From: Ignelater luminosus
Lineage: Eukaryota > Arthropoda > Insecta > Coleoptera > Elateridae
Assembly (NCBI GenBank): GCA_011009095.1
Contig: VTPC01090589.1
Span: forward strand, 799,053-863,052
DNA length: 64,000 nt
Direction: 5' to 3'
Part shown: piece after piece, positions 12,651 to 25,221 of the stretch
Layout of the letters: every line of letters begins with the position of its first letter
Numbering within the stretch: the first letter of the stretch is position 1
Program-made: the position numbers and the translations under genes
The notes under the pieces: model-generated
The model's input: the letters and a program-made list of their open reading frames with translations, nothing else
The model's database searches: none
What the model was told of the DNA's origin: nothing

Positions 12651-15120
12651 GTTTTTTCTCGCGTATTCGTTTCCTTTTGATCAGTCTGACATCATCTCTT
12701 TGAACGTTCGCAACAGATGTTTCTTTAGTAGGGTAGGGTTGTTAGCCCTGTGCCCAACCTTTCTGTTACAGGCTAATAGAATAAAAGCTAGGTCGAAAGG
12801 TTTTGATGACCAAGTGAAAGAACCTTTCAGCAAAATATAACTGAGACTGAAGTGCTTCTAGAAAAAAAATCATTGTTTGGTTACTCACGGTAAAGCAGAA
12901 AATGGTAGAAATCCTTGTATTACACAAAGTTTGCGAATCTTGCTAGAAGTTTGGTGGCACAAATAGAGTTTTTGATTATATACTGTAATGTAATGTCATT
13001 TTCTTCTTAGGATTATCTTTGCAAGGACGAAAATCCCAAAATTGATTTTTTGAGATATTGCTTTAGGCAGTATTGATAAACAGGTGCGCTTTAACGCTTA
13101 CGTATAGCTTGAAATCTTTAGCAGCGTTGGACACGTCTAGAAGACCATGTCGATTTGCATTCATCAAATTCTAATAAAACATAGAAACTATAATTCTGTT
13201 TATTATCTTAACTTATTTTAGGTCGTAATTAACTTTTTAATGTACAACATATTTTTCGATTATAATGGCAGTCATATTCAAATAAAAATATACGCCCAGT
13301 AATTATCTATAAATCATATTAAAAAAAAACAGAAACCCACCATACTGTTTTAAATATTTTTTAATATAATTCTGGAATCTGCGATGAAGTTCAAATAAAA
13401 AAGTTGTTTACACCGATCCTTTCTGCTTGATTTTAACCAACTGACTTTTAACGAGGTTATGCGCATTCTGATTGAAATTTCAAGTGTTAAACAGATATTT
13501 AAATTTTATTCGGTGTCGAACTTGCCAAAAAGTTACTGATTGAGAGCTTTTGTGATTAACTTTATTAGTGTGAATACATGTACTACGTGTAGATTTCGAT
13601 CGAATAACAGTCACCGTGAATAATTTTCATTGCGCTGCTGTTTTAGTTAAATATGAGAAATTTATTCCCTTGTTTTTGTTTTATATTTCAGGTTCTGATA
13701 CAAATAGTACCTGCATTAGCGTATACTGCAGTTTAAAGCTTAACCTATCCACTCAACTAATTGATTCTTTTTTGATGTTTCCCTGATTAACAAAAGCAAT
13801 CTTTAATAAAAAATATTAAAATGTGTAACCTTCTAAGCTTTAAAAGTCTGTATATCAATTAACATTTAACTGTTGAATAAACACGAAAATCCAAACGAGA
13901 AAGTTGAAAGTTAATCCAATAATGTAAAACCTTTTTTGGCGTGCCATGAAGCTATAAAGGTGATCTAATGATGTTTACCAAAACGGTTTAATAGATCATT
14001 GCCATTTTACAATATTAACGTACGAAGTTGCGTACGGATTAACCTTATTTAAAAGGGTACTGGTAACATGAAATGTATTTATTTACCAGGATAACCAATT
14101 TAAAAATAAACACACGACATCAAAAAATGAATAACTGGAAAAGTTGTAGGAAAGGCTGAGTCATCTTCACAATCTGATCTAATACAATTTCGCTCGACCG
14201 TTTGCTGATTTCCACGCCAGTGGAAATATTAAATTTGTACAAAATTGGTTTAACAGGTGCATTTTTTGTTGTATCGGCAGTTTACAAAGGCACATGTATT
14301 ATGAAAAACGTTTTTTTTAAATTGTATTTAAATAAAAAAGCTTTTTGTATCTTTACATACATCTTTAGGCAAGATTCATGTCCGTTACAATACATAAAAT
14401 TCATTTTGGAGTAAGATCAAGTTATTAACAAAAATAAATTAATAAAAAGCCTACCTGCCTAAACTTAAAAAGATATGAACAAACTTATAGGCTGAATTCC
14501 AACATTTCTAAAATTCTCTTACTTACTTCTTCTCCATGGTTGTCCAAAGTCTAAAAGAATAAACTTGAAACAATAGCAGTGCATTGCACAAGGTTTGAAA
14601 TTAATAATCTAAGAAAGTAACATCAACGAAGGAAATCCAAATGCCTGGTATTGAAAACAATTCTAAAACCATAAACTAATAATATCAATATAATATCGAA
14701 AATAATAATCAATAAGATAAAAGCGTCTCTAAAATCCAAATTCAGTGAAAACATCACAAGCAATACTAACAGCATCGTTGATTGTCAATGAAACCATTAA
14801 TACGCGTTCCAAGAACAATAACATGAGGGATCATGGTGAAGATTATTGCTCTACAGAACACGTAAAATTGCTTGATCACAAGTGGAGCAGTTAGAAGAAA
14901 CATTTAAATCTGAAAAAGTATGATATTGGATTAAATACCACGTTCTTGAAAATTAATACTCTTGTCAAAAAACCCAAAAGGGCGCTTTATGAATGCGAAT
15001 TTTATTTTATTACAACATGGTCTTGTTTGTTTGTATTCGATTTTACCCTAACTATCTTAATTATATCTTAATGTCTATTTACAATTAGCCTAAATATAAT
15101 GTTCCCAGTCCTAGTTCTGT
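12651..15120. other. AT-rich stretch, no gene recognised
   Basis: The first hundred bases or so probably represent the 5' leader of the minus-strand CFDP2-like element (GC-richer patch around 12730-12770). The rest is AT-rich with no family match on either strand. Confidence 0.5.
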
Positions 15121-17150
15121 CCTAAGTCTTCTGCTACTGCACTACACACTCATTCGGTTTGGTTTTCTTACTACACTGTATATATATTCACCTCCCTCGT
15201 CTCGTGGAAGCCGACTGTTCGGAGTTGTGGTTGTTCTGGGCTAAGCTTTCTCGGTTTTGCTGCCATTCGGGGCTGAGTTGGATCTTGCTTTCAAGTCGGC
15301 CAAAGCATCCACTACTGCTTGGTCTTCAACTGCATATGTGACAAGCTCTGTTAGTAATGGGCCAGTTTGAGACAAGCTGTTTTGCGAAGACGGTTATTAA
15401 ACCTTTTTATTTGTGGCATTCCATTTCTCTGGACTGATGCGGAAACTGATCTCTTGTAGATGAGCTCTGCGAGCTTTTTTCCCAGCTTATCATCTTGCCT
15501 TGTAGTTTGAAACTCTGTCGGTTTTTATCCTCTGCGCAGCTAGTTCCTAGAAGATATATAGGGCATACCGGCTATTATCTGTGCAGCCTCATCTGGACTG
15601 AACTTGTATGAGACTGCGCATGATTTTGCGGTTTCTGATTCGTATTATTTTGTGCCTCTCCACTATTATCTATTGGAGTATCAGGATAATTGCTTTGGTT
15701 TAGATTGTTTTGAATGTGTTCTTGTTGTTTATCTTGATAGTTTCTGTTTCTGTTCATTGTATAAACATTTTTGTTTGGTGAAATTTGTTCCGTGGTTTAT
15801 ACTTCTAAGTCACTGGTGACTTTTGCCAATTTTTGATCTATTTATCTTCTGTTCTATCCCATTACAAGAATGCCTACGTGAGTCAGCATATGCAGTAATT
15901 TTCCCATTTGGCTTTGCAAGAAGGGTGTCTGTAGAAAGTATGAACCCTTATGGATACACTCGTACTTTTTCGAACGGTTATGTTTCAAGGTAGGCAAAGG
16001 GTTATTTGAACGGGATGGTTTTGGGTTGCTTGTAATCGTTATCGGGCGCCTTTGGAATCCAATTTTCCAGTATTACAGGAATTGTCCTACAGTGAGGCAA
16101 GCCTGTATCCATGTATATTGGCCCATATTGTTCTTGTTTTTGTTGCCGTCATGCTTCTAGGACTTCTTCGATTATCTCTGTCTTTATATTTACGCACTTC
16201 TTCCTGATTTTGGACGGCTATGTCACTAGATCAAACGGGGGACTTTGAGTTGAAGTCCTAGCTGCATATTTTCTCTTAGTCCAAGAATGATTCTATGTCC
16301 TATACCATATTGACAATTTTTTTATATATGTGGAACAGTTTCTTAAAAACTAGTCATGTGCAGTGTTTTGTAGTCGGGTTCTATGGCAGTTTATACACTT
16401 TTTTTTGTTCGGCCTCACAGTTGCCCGTCTCATATTTCTGACCACATGCGGTTTTGTGATGACAGTCCTCGGCTATGTGTCCTGGTATTTCTGTATGCAG
16501 ATATAATTTTTAATGTTAAAATTACCGATATAGATATAGCTCTTTCCCCTGTCTGTATCCTTGGGGACGTCTCGATTACCCAATGTAGTGGACCATGGGC
16601 GTGCCTCGTTTCTCTGAATTTGAATAAACATTTGTGTTCTTGAGGTTTTGTAGTCGGATTGCGTCTTTAATTATTTGTTTGTTGTACCCTACTGGAACAC
16701 CATAGATAGCCATCCTGGAACTAAACTTTTATGTTTTTATGCTCTTTGGAGTTGGTAGTTTTTCAATTTGGGGGTCTTTAGATTCAATAACAGTGGTCTT
16801 CTTTCTCGTTGTCTATTCTTAATGTATTTTTCCGAAGATCTAATAATTCAGCCAGTTCTTTTTTAGTATTTTTACTATTTATGGATATCATGAGTGGCTA
16901 TGGCTTCACTAACAGTTTTTGTATTTGATTTATCTTATTTCTTTGTTTATACTCTCTACTCTTATCTCCAAGTCATTTAGTTTTTTATTTGGGTTCTTAG
17001 GTACCATACACGTTTGTCTATTTGTAGTGCAGCAACATTAATTTTTTCGAAAGGCCGTCATTTGGTTGCATTTCTGATCTAGGTACTCCTTGATGGGCCT
17101 TTACCTTAAATATTTCTTCTGTGAGAAAAGTTATCATTATCAGCCCCCAC
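15121..17150 (-). pseudogene. Retrotransposon ORF1 (Gag-like, zinc-knuckle) relic
   Basis: Minus-strand relic of a Jockey/R1-type ORF1 nucleic-acid-binding protein. From about 17000 downward there is a coiled-coil-like segment (LEIRVESINKEISQIQKLL, then ELAELLDLRKNTLRID). A conserved-looking patch follows (MAIYGVPVGYNKQIIKDAIRLQN at about 16730-16640). Near 16500-16400 is a zinc-knuckle region reading PGHIAEDCHHKTACGQKYETGNCE. Below 15760 lies a Q/N-rich tail (NRNRNYQDKQQEHIQNN). Multiple frameshifts and stops occur. The lower part (15121-15550) is GC-richer and contains an Ala-rich frame that may be the continuation. No RT was found with it. Assignment to the R1 versus Jockey clade is uncertain. 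Confidence 0.6.
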
Positions 17151-20100
17151 TTTTGTTTATCTAGTTGTCTTATGTTTACGTTGATGCAACTTGCAATTGT
17201 TGTATTTATTTACAATTATCTAGAAATTTATCTTGACTCTGCTATTGTTCTTTTGAATGCCTTCTTTGCTAGTAGATCGTTATGCTAGTTTAACAGGCCT
17301 GGAATTTACTAGGCCCCAAAAACTGGATGGAAAAGACTGTAGGTGTTTTTGCCTACAACATCAAAATGTATTTGCTTAGACAAGAGGCCTAAAACAACCA
17401 TAGTTGTTTGTGATTTTGCCGCAGTTTTGATGAGTTTGCTGAAACTCTTACCTGTGGCATTTGTATAAAAATATGGAACAAATTTTTCTGGTTATTGCTA
17501 ATAAGCAGGTAGAGTAGAAGAAAAACGGCCCACAACCCTTAAAGTTTAACTTGTGTATCCTTCAATATTTGTCTATTTGTTAAGTCTCATTGCAATAGAT
17601 AAGAGAACACGTCTTAGTTTTTCTTGAAAGTAATTTTTATAACTTACAATTAGTGTATTTAGATAATCATCGTATAAGAAAAATAAAGGTTTAAAACAAA
17701 GTCAAACCGAAGAAACTGTATATAAACAAGGAATCAAGTCTTGGGCAAATATGTTGTCGAGAAAGAAGAAAAACGTTAAAATTTAATGGCAAAAAAATCC
17801 TTGCATGTAGCCAATCTACCTTGTTAAAGTACTATATGGAAAACTGAAGTTAATTCATATTTCGGACGTATATACACAGTGTGCAATTTTCAGGACTTAT
17901 AACAAGTTATCGCATTCATTATCGCATACAGTGCAGTGGAAAAGCCTGCTTAATTTATGTTGTTCTCCTGGTACCATTAAACAGGTCTGAGAAGCATTGC
18001 ATACTCTTCTTGAAATGAGATTGTGTTAGAAGAATGTTCAATTAAGTGGATGACTATAAATAATAATAAACTAAACTTATAAATCTGCTTATTCAACATT
18101 GTAGTTTGCAAAGTAGATATTGAAAATTATTATTCTTGTTTGTGTTTAACGCGCTTTCAATATCATCAGGATATATCTCACGTTTGGATAACTTCCGATT
18201 AATATTTCGTCAAAATCAAAAATGTACGTGCAGCTTTATGAAGATGTGTGACGAATTGTTTTTGTTATTTAAAACAAAAATTAAAAACATAAATGAAACA
18301 GTCTGCTCTCGCTATTCTACTATCTGTTTTATTTATGGTTGTAGCTTCTCGTAAAAAATTTCGAATACACGGGTTTATTTCAATTTTAAGAAATGCTTAC
18401 ATTGCATTTAACCTACAAAAATAGATTACTTTTAAATTTGTACTATCAAAACCTGGTAGTTCTACTACATAAAAAAACAATCTAGCAAACAATATAAGTT
18501 TTCACAACCTCAAAAGTTAAATACATCTTTTTTAAATCTCTAAATCGACATGTCTTGAAAGTTTTTGCTGAATTTTGCACCAATTTAGATGATAATATAT
18601 GATAAGTAAGTGATAACCTATCTTCTGCTTTAAAGGCCTTATTGATTTTCCAGCCTGCTTGATATACGTATTTTCATATTTACCAGAAGCGAGATTTTTG
18701 GAGATAAGAGCAGGACCATTTTATTAAAACTTTGTCGTCTTTGCAAATTAATACTTTCTTATATTTCTACTTAGAAAATACATAATACAAATAAAATTTG
18801 TGTATATTAAATGTTTTTAGCAAGTATAATTTGTTTTGTTTAGCAGCTTTTAATCCTATTAATTGACTCGCAAATTTATCTTTGCAAGAAAATTAAAATT
18901 CACACTTCATTAAAGAATATTAAAATATTATTTTAAATTATCTCGATTTGCTTTGAAGTCTTTTCATTACAAAAATTGTCATGTTCATGGTAATCTGCTT
19001 CCTTGAGAGAATGTTAGGTAAAGTATTTAATATTTCTATCAGGTACATTTTCTTTGCGAGCTAATACTAACTTCATAAAATATTGTAGTCTAACCTATTT
19101 GTATAATTAGAATTCCTTGAAGTTTAGATTAAAGCGAAACAGTTTAGAAGTCATTGTATACTATATTGTAATATCTAATGTTTGTAAAATTCTATTACAA
19201 ACAATTTAAATTCTTAGAATTATTCAAAAACCGCCTACGACCACAGTAGTAACTTGACTGGTTTACTTGTTTTACGTCAGATAGTGCTTTTACTCAATTT
19301 GCTGTCAACATCAGGAAACAAATTATAATCAATTTTATTTTATCAGTTTTTAAACTCTGATGCACTAAGAAAATGATTTACTATAACTGAGGCCAACGGT
19401 CTGTTACAGTAATCTCAATGAACTGGCAAAAAATCGTAGACATCTTTAACTGAAGAAAAATCTCCATGACTGACATTAGATCTGTTTCAAGTTGCAACAT
19501 CTGATCTGCTATACTTCTGTTATTTTGCCTGTTTATGGCATTTTCTAATACTCCTTCGCACTATACAAATGTAAACAACAACACGAACTTAAACTTTTTA
19601 GTGACAACAATATATATATGAAACTGCCATTGTTAAACACTTGTTTACAAACTAGGCCCACTCATATATCTAGAAATCCAAAAACTTTAAAAATAAGGAT
19701 TTTCTTTGGCCAAGGGTATTAAGCTTCATAAAGTAGTTTACTTTCCTGCTTTGAAAAGTTCTCCAGTCCAGAAATTGGGTTGACCCTTATAAAGGCGAAA
19801 ATTAACTTTCAAGCAGAAATTCAATCAAACAATTTAATTTGCCAAGCTGACCCACTCCTGCTTTAGTTTCACCAGAGTGCTCAAAAAATCTAACTAAAAG
19901 CATTAAATGGCAGTGTGTAGACAGCATTAAGTCACAAGTAAAAAACCAAAAAAACATAACAAAACTATATTTGTTGGAAAGGTCAATTGGCTAATAAGTT
20001 GAATCAAAGCAAATAGACAAAAGAAGAAATACTTTGTTGGAATAAGTACAACACTGCAGGGCGACGAAAGTTCTTTAGTAGAATCAATACATCCCAAAGT

Positions 20101-20880
20101 GTAAAAAAAAGCAGAAAACTACCTTGGCAGAACAAACACAGCTAGGTACGGAAAAAATAGTCCTTAGGTAATAAAAAAATCTCGATTAGCCTAAAAGGCA
20201 GACCCGAGCAAAAATAAATCTAATGACGTCATCTCAGTTGCTGTTATGAAAAGATATGAAAAATTCTATATCAGTTGAGGATCTCAGAATATCACAAAGA
20301 ATATCCTTTTGCGAACACAAACCTACTGTATGTAGTAGCTATACAAAAGAGATTAAATTAGGGCCCTACATCTTGTTAAAGATCCACTTCCCTAGGGCAA
20401 CATTAATGGAAAACAATAACAAAAATTGGAGCAGTGCAATTTTGGCAGAACCTCCAAACAGGGTAGCCAGAATAGGCTAGATGGTGTCAAAAAATGTAAT
20501 CTCATGTGACAAGGTTCATTGGGCTGAAAACGCATTTGAACCTTATGAGTAGTCTCCAGAGCTTGATGGAATTTTTTTGAAATCGGACAGTGTCAATATT
20601 AAAATACTATTTATATACTCAACGTTTTGCTTACTTTTATAAGAAACTACTTCAAGAGAATAAAAAAGAGCACTATAATTTGACATGTAAACTACAATAG
20701 AAGCGAAACACTTCTATAGGTGGTAGACACCCGGATTTACTGTGTTGGTCGAAATGTTGACTGCATATAATATTTCAACAATGACACATTCTAATCCTAA
20801 AAGACGTCGATTTAGTAGAATCTAATTATTTTATCGAGATGGAGACACGTTAGGTTGGTATTTATACCTAAGCCAGGAAG
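17151..20880. other. AT-rich stretch, no gene recognised
   Basis: Long AT-rich stretch with stops in all frames. A 74-codon frame at 20256-20480 matches no family known to me. No inverted termini, tandem arrays or RNA genes identified. Confidence 0.5.
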
Positions 20881-22358
20881 ACTTACTGCACTGGCGAAGA
20901 GTCCCTAAGGCACATAAATTTCATGTAATGCTTAAAACGCTAGAACAATTGCTCAGAAGTGGTGTGTTAGTTTAGAAATACATGAATCAATATACATAAA
21001 GAGTAGATGTCTCAATCTTGATATAGAAGCGCCATTCGAATTATTACAGCTTGGAAACTCAGGCAACCTACTGCAAATGCACTGAGTCTATACTTAGAGG
21101 CAGAATAATACAGAATATGCAACCAGAGTGGTGAAAACTGTGAAAACTAGGGGGAACTCCTTTTGCACCATAGGCTATACTGGTGACGTAATCATCATTA
21201 ATACAGGGCAAACTTACAACTACAATCAGAAAAAGATGCAAACATCCCCGAATATAGCATCAGATTAGGTAATCAGTGTCTTTCTTTCACTTTCACTAAC
21301 AGAAGAAAGTTATAGGTATTAGGTTCTTCCGCTTTATATGATGAAGAACTCACAATCACGGGGTAGGTTAAGTACTATTTTGGAATGATCTTGAATTCCA
21401 AATTTACCTAAAAGGAACACACTGCTATAGTGAGGGTAAGAAAAATGTACGAAAAAACTCGTGGACGCAGATCTAGTATGGTAAATTGGCTGTATACTAA
21501 GGTTATCATATCATCGTTAATATAGGAAGCCATGGGGACGACTTACTGTTAGTTGCAATGGAAATTTTACTGCATCTTCTTTCATACAAAGAGAAACAAG
21601 GAGATTCTTGCACAAATTCCACAACGCAGATAACCTGAGAGCCACAAACTCAAATCACTGCTCAATCTGGAAAAGGTTAGGCGACCCTGTCTTTAACATG
21701 TAATACAGCAATACATCTGGATAAAAACTTCCAAGTAACTAGTGACAGAAAAAGTTAAAACAGTACTGAACAAGCTATGCCATCTAATGGACTGATTTGG
21801 TTTACAGACGAATCAAAAACTTTGGATGGCACAGGAGTAGGAATTCATGCTCTGATTCTCTCTGGACAAATATGTCATAGCCTTTAGGGTAGAACTATAT
21901 GCAATATTAAGGCGCATGGACGAAAATTCGAAGTAAAAAAGTGATGTCTTTGCGAATTGCACAAAAACAACTAAGAAACCGACCGTTTAGCTAAACTGAG
22001 ACGGGAAAACTCATTGTTTGGGCCAGATCCGGCTCTAGGAATATCTAAGTGTTTCCTTAGGGAAGCTATAGGCACTTGGATCAAAGGACAGCAAGGTCAG
22101 ATCTGGACTGAATATTCCAGAAACAGGCACGAAAAGCTATTGATAGATGGACCATTGACGAAAAGAGCCGATGAGTTCTATGCAATGAGTAGAACTCACT
22201 ATCACAATATGAAACTGTTCAATAATGATCTGAACTGCAGATTATGGAGAGGAGACGCCGAAATAGTGGAAGATATCTTATGCCAGTGTGAGGCGATGTC
22301 TGGTCAAAGATTCAAATTATTCGAATTAGTCACAATGGAATTGAAGGATTTGACTTGA
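20881..22358 (+). pseudogene. Jockey/I-like RT and RNase H relic
   Basis: Plus-strand C-terminal half of a non-LTR ORF2. RT thumb-like text is readable at about 21350-21560 (GMILNSKFT-KEH, then SSMVNWLYTKVIISSLI), matching the usual YLG..LD..L.W..H and NWLYT..VRPI..YG pattern. The RNase H domain begins near 21780 with GLIWFTDESKTLDGTGVGIH, which contains the first catalytic Asp. It reaches ETDRLAKLRRENSLFGPDPA with a late catalytic Asp near 21980. An open C-terminal frame (22014-22358) has FGPDPALGISKCF, a run of basic residues and a C-x-C-x(2)-C-like ILCQCEAMSG tail. Upstream RT motifs are too eroded to place. It cannot be active. Confidence 0.7.
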
Positions 22359-22462
22359 CTGAGAACCTTGCTTGAGTGGAGCTAGAACTGAAGAAGCACT
22401 ATAAGTTTTTATGGCCACATCTCTACGCTACATTTAACTCACACATTTCATAAATAAATATA

Positions 22463-23744
22463 CGAGGGCGGTTCAATAAGTACCCGTGTTAGAAATGAAG
22501 ACACAATTTTTTTCAAAAATTTTTTTTTTATTTTTCAACATAGTCTCCTTTTAGAAATATACACTTCTCCCAACGTTCCTGCCATTTTTTTAACCCCTCC
22601 AAAAAATAGGATTTGTCGAACTCTCCAAAATACGCCTCTATCTCGGCGATGACTTCCTCTTTTGAGCTAAACTTTTTTCCCGCGAGCCATTTCTTCATGT
22701 TAGGAACCAAGAAAAAGTCGCAAGGAGCCAGATCGGGTGAATACGGGGGGTGCGGCAGCAATTCATAACGCAATTCATGCAGTTTGGCGGCGACAACTCC
22801 GGATGAATGTGCTGGTGCGTTATCGTGGTGAAACAGCACCTTCTTTTTCGCCAAATGCGGCCGTGTCTCCTTCAATTTTCTTTCGAAGCTGTCTAATAAC
22901 TCACTGTAGTATTGTCCAGTGATCGTTCTTCTTTTTTCTAAAAAATTCATGAGGATGACGCCGTTCGCATCCCAAAAAATCGTCGCCATGACCTTTCCGG
23001 CCGATGGAACCATCTTCGCTTTCTTTGGAGCAGATTCACCGGGAGAAATCCATTGTTTTGATTGTTGCTTAGTTTCTGGTGTGTAATGATGAATCCAGGT
23101 GACAACTCGACGCAAAAACTCCTTCGGATTTCGCTTAAATTGCTCCAAACACTGCTTCGAAGTTAACAGCCGCATCCGCTTGTTGTCCACCGTTAGCAAT
23201 CGCGGCACCCATCGCGCCGACAATTTTTTCATCGCCAACTTATCATGTAAAATATTAATTGCCGTTCCGGTCGACACACCTACGGCCTCTGCTACTTCAC
23301 GCACTTTCGTTCGTCGATCAGCGAGAATCATGTCGTGGACTTTTTGAATGATTTCCTCGGTAACCACGTCTGCCGGGCGTCCTGGTCGCTCCTCATCAAA
23401 AACGGATGTTCGCCCACGTTTAAATTCGTTGAACCAATATCTAACTGTGGTCATAGATGGCGAAGTGTCCCCATAAACAGCATCCAACTTTGCTTTTATC
23501 TCCTCGCATTTTTTCCCATCCAAAAACAGAAAGCGAATTACCGAACGATACTGCTCTTTTTCCATCTTAGCTAAAATCACGAAACACGTCTTACTCAAAT
23601 GGCTGTCAAATCCAAACTAACCTATCAATCAGTCTGCAATTTGTTATACCGTCGTTTGATAGATGGCAGCACACGATGATAACACCAACTTCCCTCAGGA
23701 ACGCCTTTTGCCGTCAAACACGGGTACTTACTGAACCGCCCTCG
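22463..23744 (-). mobile_element. Mariner C, full length (1282 bp)
   Basis: TIRs start CGAGGGCGGTTCAATAAGTA on the left; the right end reverse-complemented is the same except for one base over 28 bp. TA flanks at 22461-22462 and 23745-23746. The length is that of a complete mariner. The near-identical TIRs and the uninterrupted internal frame make this the youngest-looking element in the window. Transposase is on the minus strand. Confidence 0.95.
22528..23565 (-). CDS. Mariner C transposase, open frame lacking first catalytic Asp
   Basis: 345-residue mariner transposase. The Met at 23565 (MEKEQYRSV) fits the family start; the frame is open 11 codons further upstream, to 23598, but that extension (MSKTCFVILAK) is not family-like. 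Residues 1-60 are the first helix-turn-helix (VRYWFNEFKRGRTSV), about 70-115 the second, and WVPRLL is at 119-124. The catalytic domain has HHDNAPAH (Asp248) and YSPDLAPCDF (Asp283), exactly 34 residues apart. The first catalytic Asp is missing. Where relatives read VVTVDETWIHHYTPE, this one reads RRVVTWIHHYTPE (residues 152-164), a clean loss of four codons including the Asp-Glu pair. The frame is otherwise intact, so DNA binding and dimerisation could persist without cleavage. In-family length is about 345-350 residues. Confidence 0.93.
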   Translation of the reverse strand: MEKEQYRSVIRFLFLDGKKCEEIKAKLDAVYGDTSPSMTTVRYWFNEFKRGRTSVFDEERPGRPADVVTEEIIQKVHDMILADRRTKVREVAEAVGVSTGTAINILHDKLAMKKLSARWVPRLLTVDNKRMRLLTSKQCLEQFKRNPKEFLRRVVTWIHHYTPETKQQSKQWISPGESAPKKAKMVPSAGKVMATIFWDANGVILMNFLEKRRTITGQYYSELLDSFERKLKETRPHLAKKKVLFHHDNAPAHSSGVVAAKLHELRYELLPHPPYSPDLAPCDFFLVPNMKKWLAGKKFSSKEEVIAEIEAYFGEFDKSYFLEGLKKWQERWEKCIFLKGDYVEK

Positions 23745-23756
23745 TAGATATACAGT

Positions 23757-23910
23757 CGCGCTGCGACCAATAAGGACATTTTCTTACGCAAACGCCTATG
23801 CAACTGGATATCTAGTTTTATTTGCGATATCTGTGGTTTAACTGCAAGATCAGGTATGTTCGGATACCTTCGAAAATTAAAAATAGAGCTCCAGGTTATA
23901 TTTGACCTAC
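23757..23910 (+). pseudogene. Possible zinc-finger tail of a non-LTR ORF2
   Basis: A short open plus-strand stretch just outside mariner C reads AATNKDIFLRKRLCNWISS, then CDICGLTARSGMFGYLRKLK. The pattern C-x2-C-x-TARS-G-x2-x-Y resembles the C-terminal CCHH finger that closes many non-LTR ORF2 proteins, with the His positions already substituted. It has no start codon and no supporting upstream RT sequence. It could be chance. Confidence 0.3.
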
Positions 23911-25221
23911 TTTTTTTCGTAATTAGTTACCCATTTAAGACTTTTTCTATTATGCTTCATAAACTAACTTTTTATGATTTATTTTAATATTCCACTTACG
24001 CTATGTAATTTCAAATATTATAAGAAAAGTTATTTTTATTTAAAAAGTTATTTTTATTTAAAAAGTTTTTTTCTACGTTTGGTGTTAAGTTGTTAAGTAT
24101 TATAGAGTAACAACCGATAAGATTGATATTAAAATGATGTTTAAAATACGCATACATTTCCTCTTCATGTTAATGTACAGTTGTACCGTTTGCTAGGACA
24201 TATTCTCAAAGTCGCAAAAGAATTATGATGTAATAAAGTTTGAGGAAAAGTATGTTTTACGGATTTTATGTTGCTAATAGATTTTTGATAACCGCTTTCG
24301 TTACATTCAAGAGCGGTTGCACAAACCACCATTAAATTTAATGTTTCGTTAAATTTAATAACGCGTTTTTGAAACCAAAACGCAAGAATAATTATAATCA
24401 GATATTTTATTGTTTTACTTTAACTGTTTATAATTTAAGTAAGAAGTTTTGATATAAATACTTTCGGCAATTAATATTCGCCGCTAAATTTAACAAAGCT
24501 ATAAATACCATATTTCGTTTTCTTCTGAATTTACTAAGAGTTAAGAAAAAACGAAGGCTGTGCGTTGATGGGGAAGTAGTCGATGATCTTTACACATATT
24601 ACAAAAAAATGAAAGTAAAACTTTGGAGAACGTTAGGATTCTGAGCAGCCACGAAAATGCTAAACCCGAGGAAAGTCTCGTAAATTACATCGTTCACACG
24701 CCTCATTACTCGTACGTGCAACTTTTCAACTTTAAACGTCAAAAATTGAAAACGAGCCAACCACACTCTACTAGTTATGAACTATGTATGAGCATGCTGG
24801 TGCATCTTCTAACAACGTAATATATTTGAAGCTTTTTGCAGTTGTCTATTTAACATGAAAATCACATAGCTTACAAGATTTTATATTTACTATAAGTAAA
24901 ACCAAAAATCTTAAGGTCGTTGCTCTAAAGTTATTATAGAATTTTAACTTGTTACAAACATGTAACATGTAATCTTAAGAAGTTAAACTTCCTTACATGG
25001 TATTTGATGAATGTTTTAAGTAGTACTTGCGGTAAAGTTATTATAACTTTTATTTGAAAAGAACATTTTATCCTTACGGCTAAATTATATTTTAAGAAAA
25101 GCTTTTATACTTTCTCGTATTTTCTTTTCCTTATTTATTTTTAACACAACTTTGTAATAATAAGTCTTGAAGTAGACATTTTAATATTTAATTCTTGTAC
25201 TATTAATGATTTCTTTCTTAT
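23911..25221. other. AT-rich stretch with a short tandem duplication
   Basis: AT-rich. Around 24027-24066 an 18-bp unit (AAGTTATTTTTATTTAAA) is repeated in tandem. No gene recognised. Confidence 0.5.
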
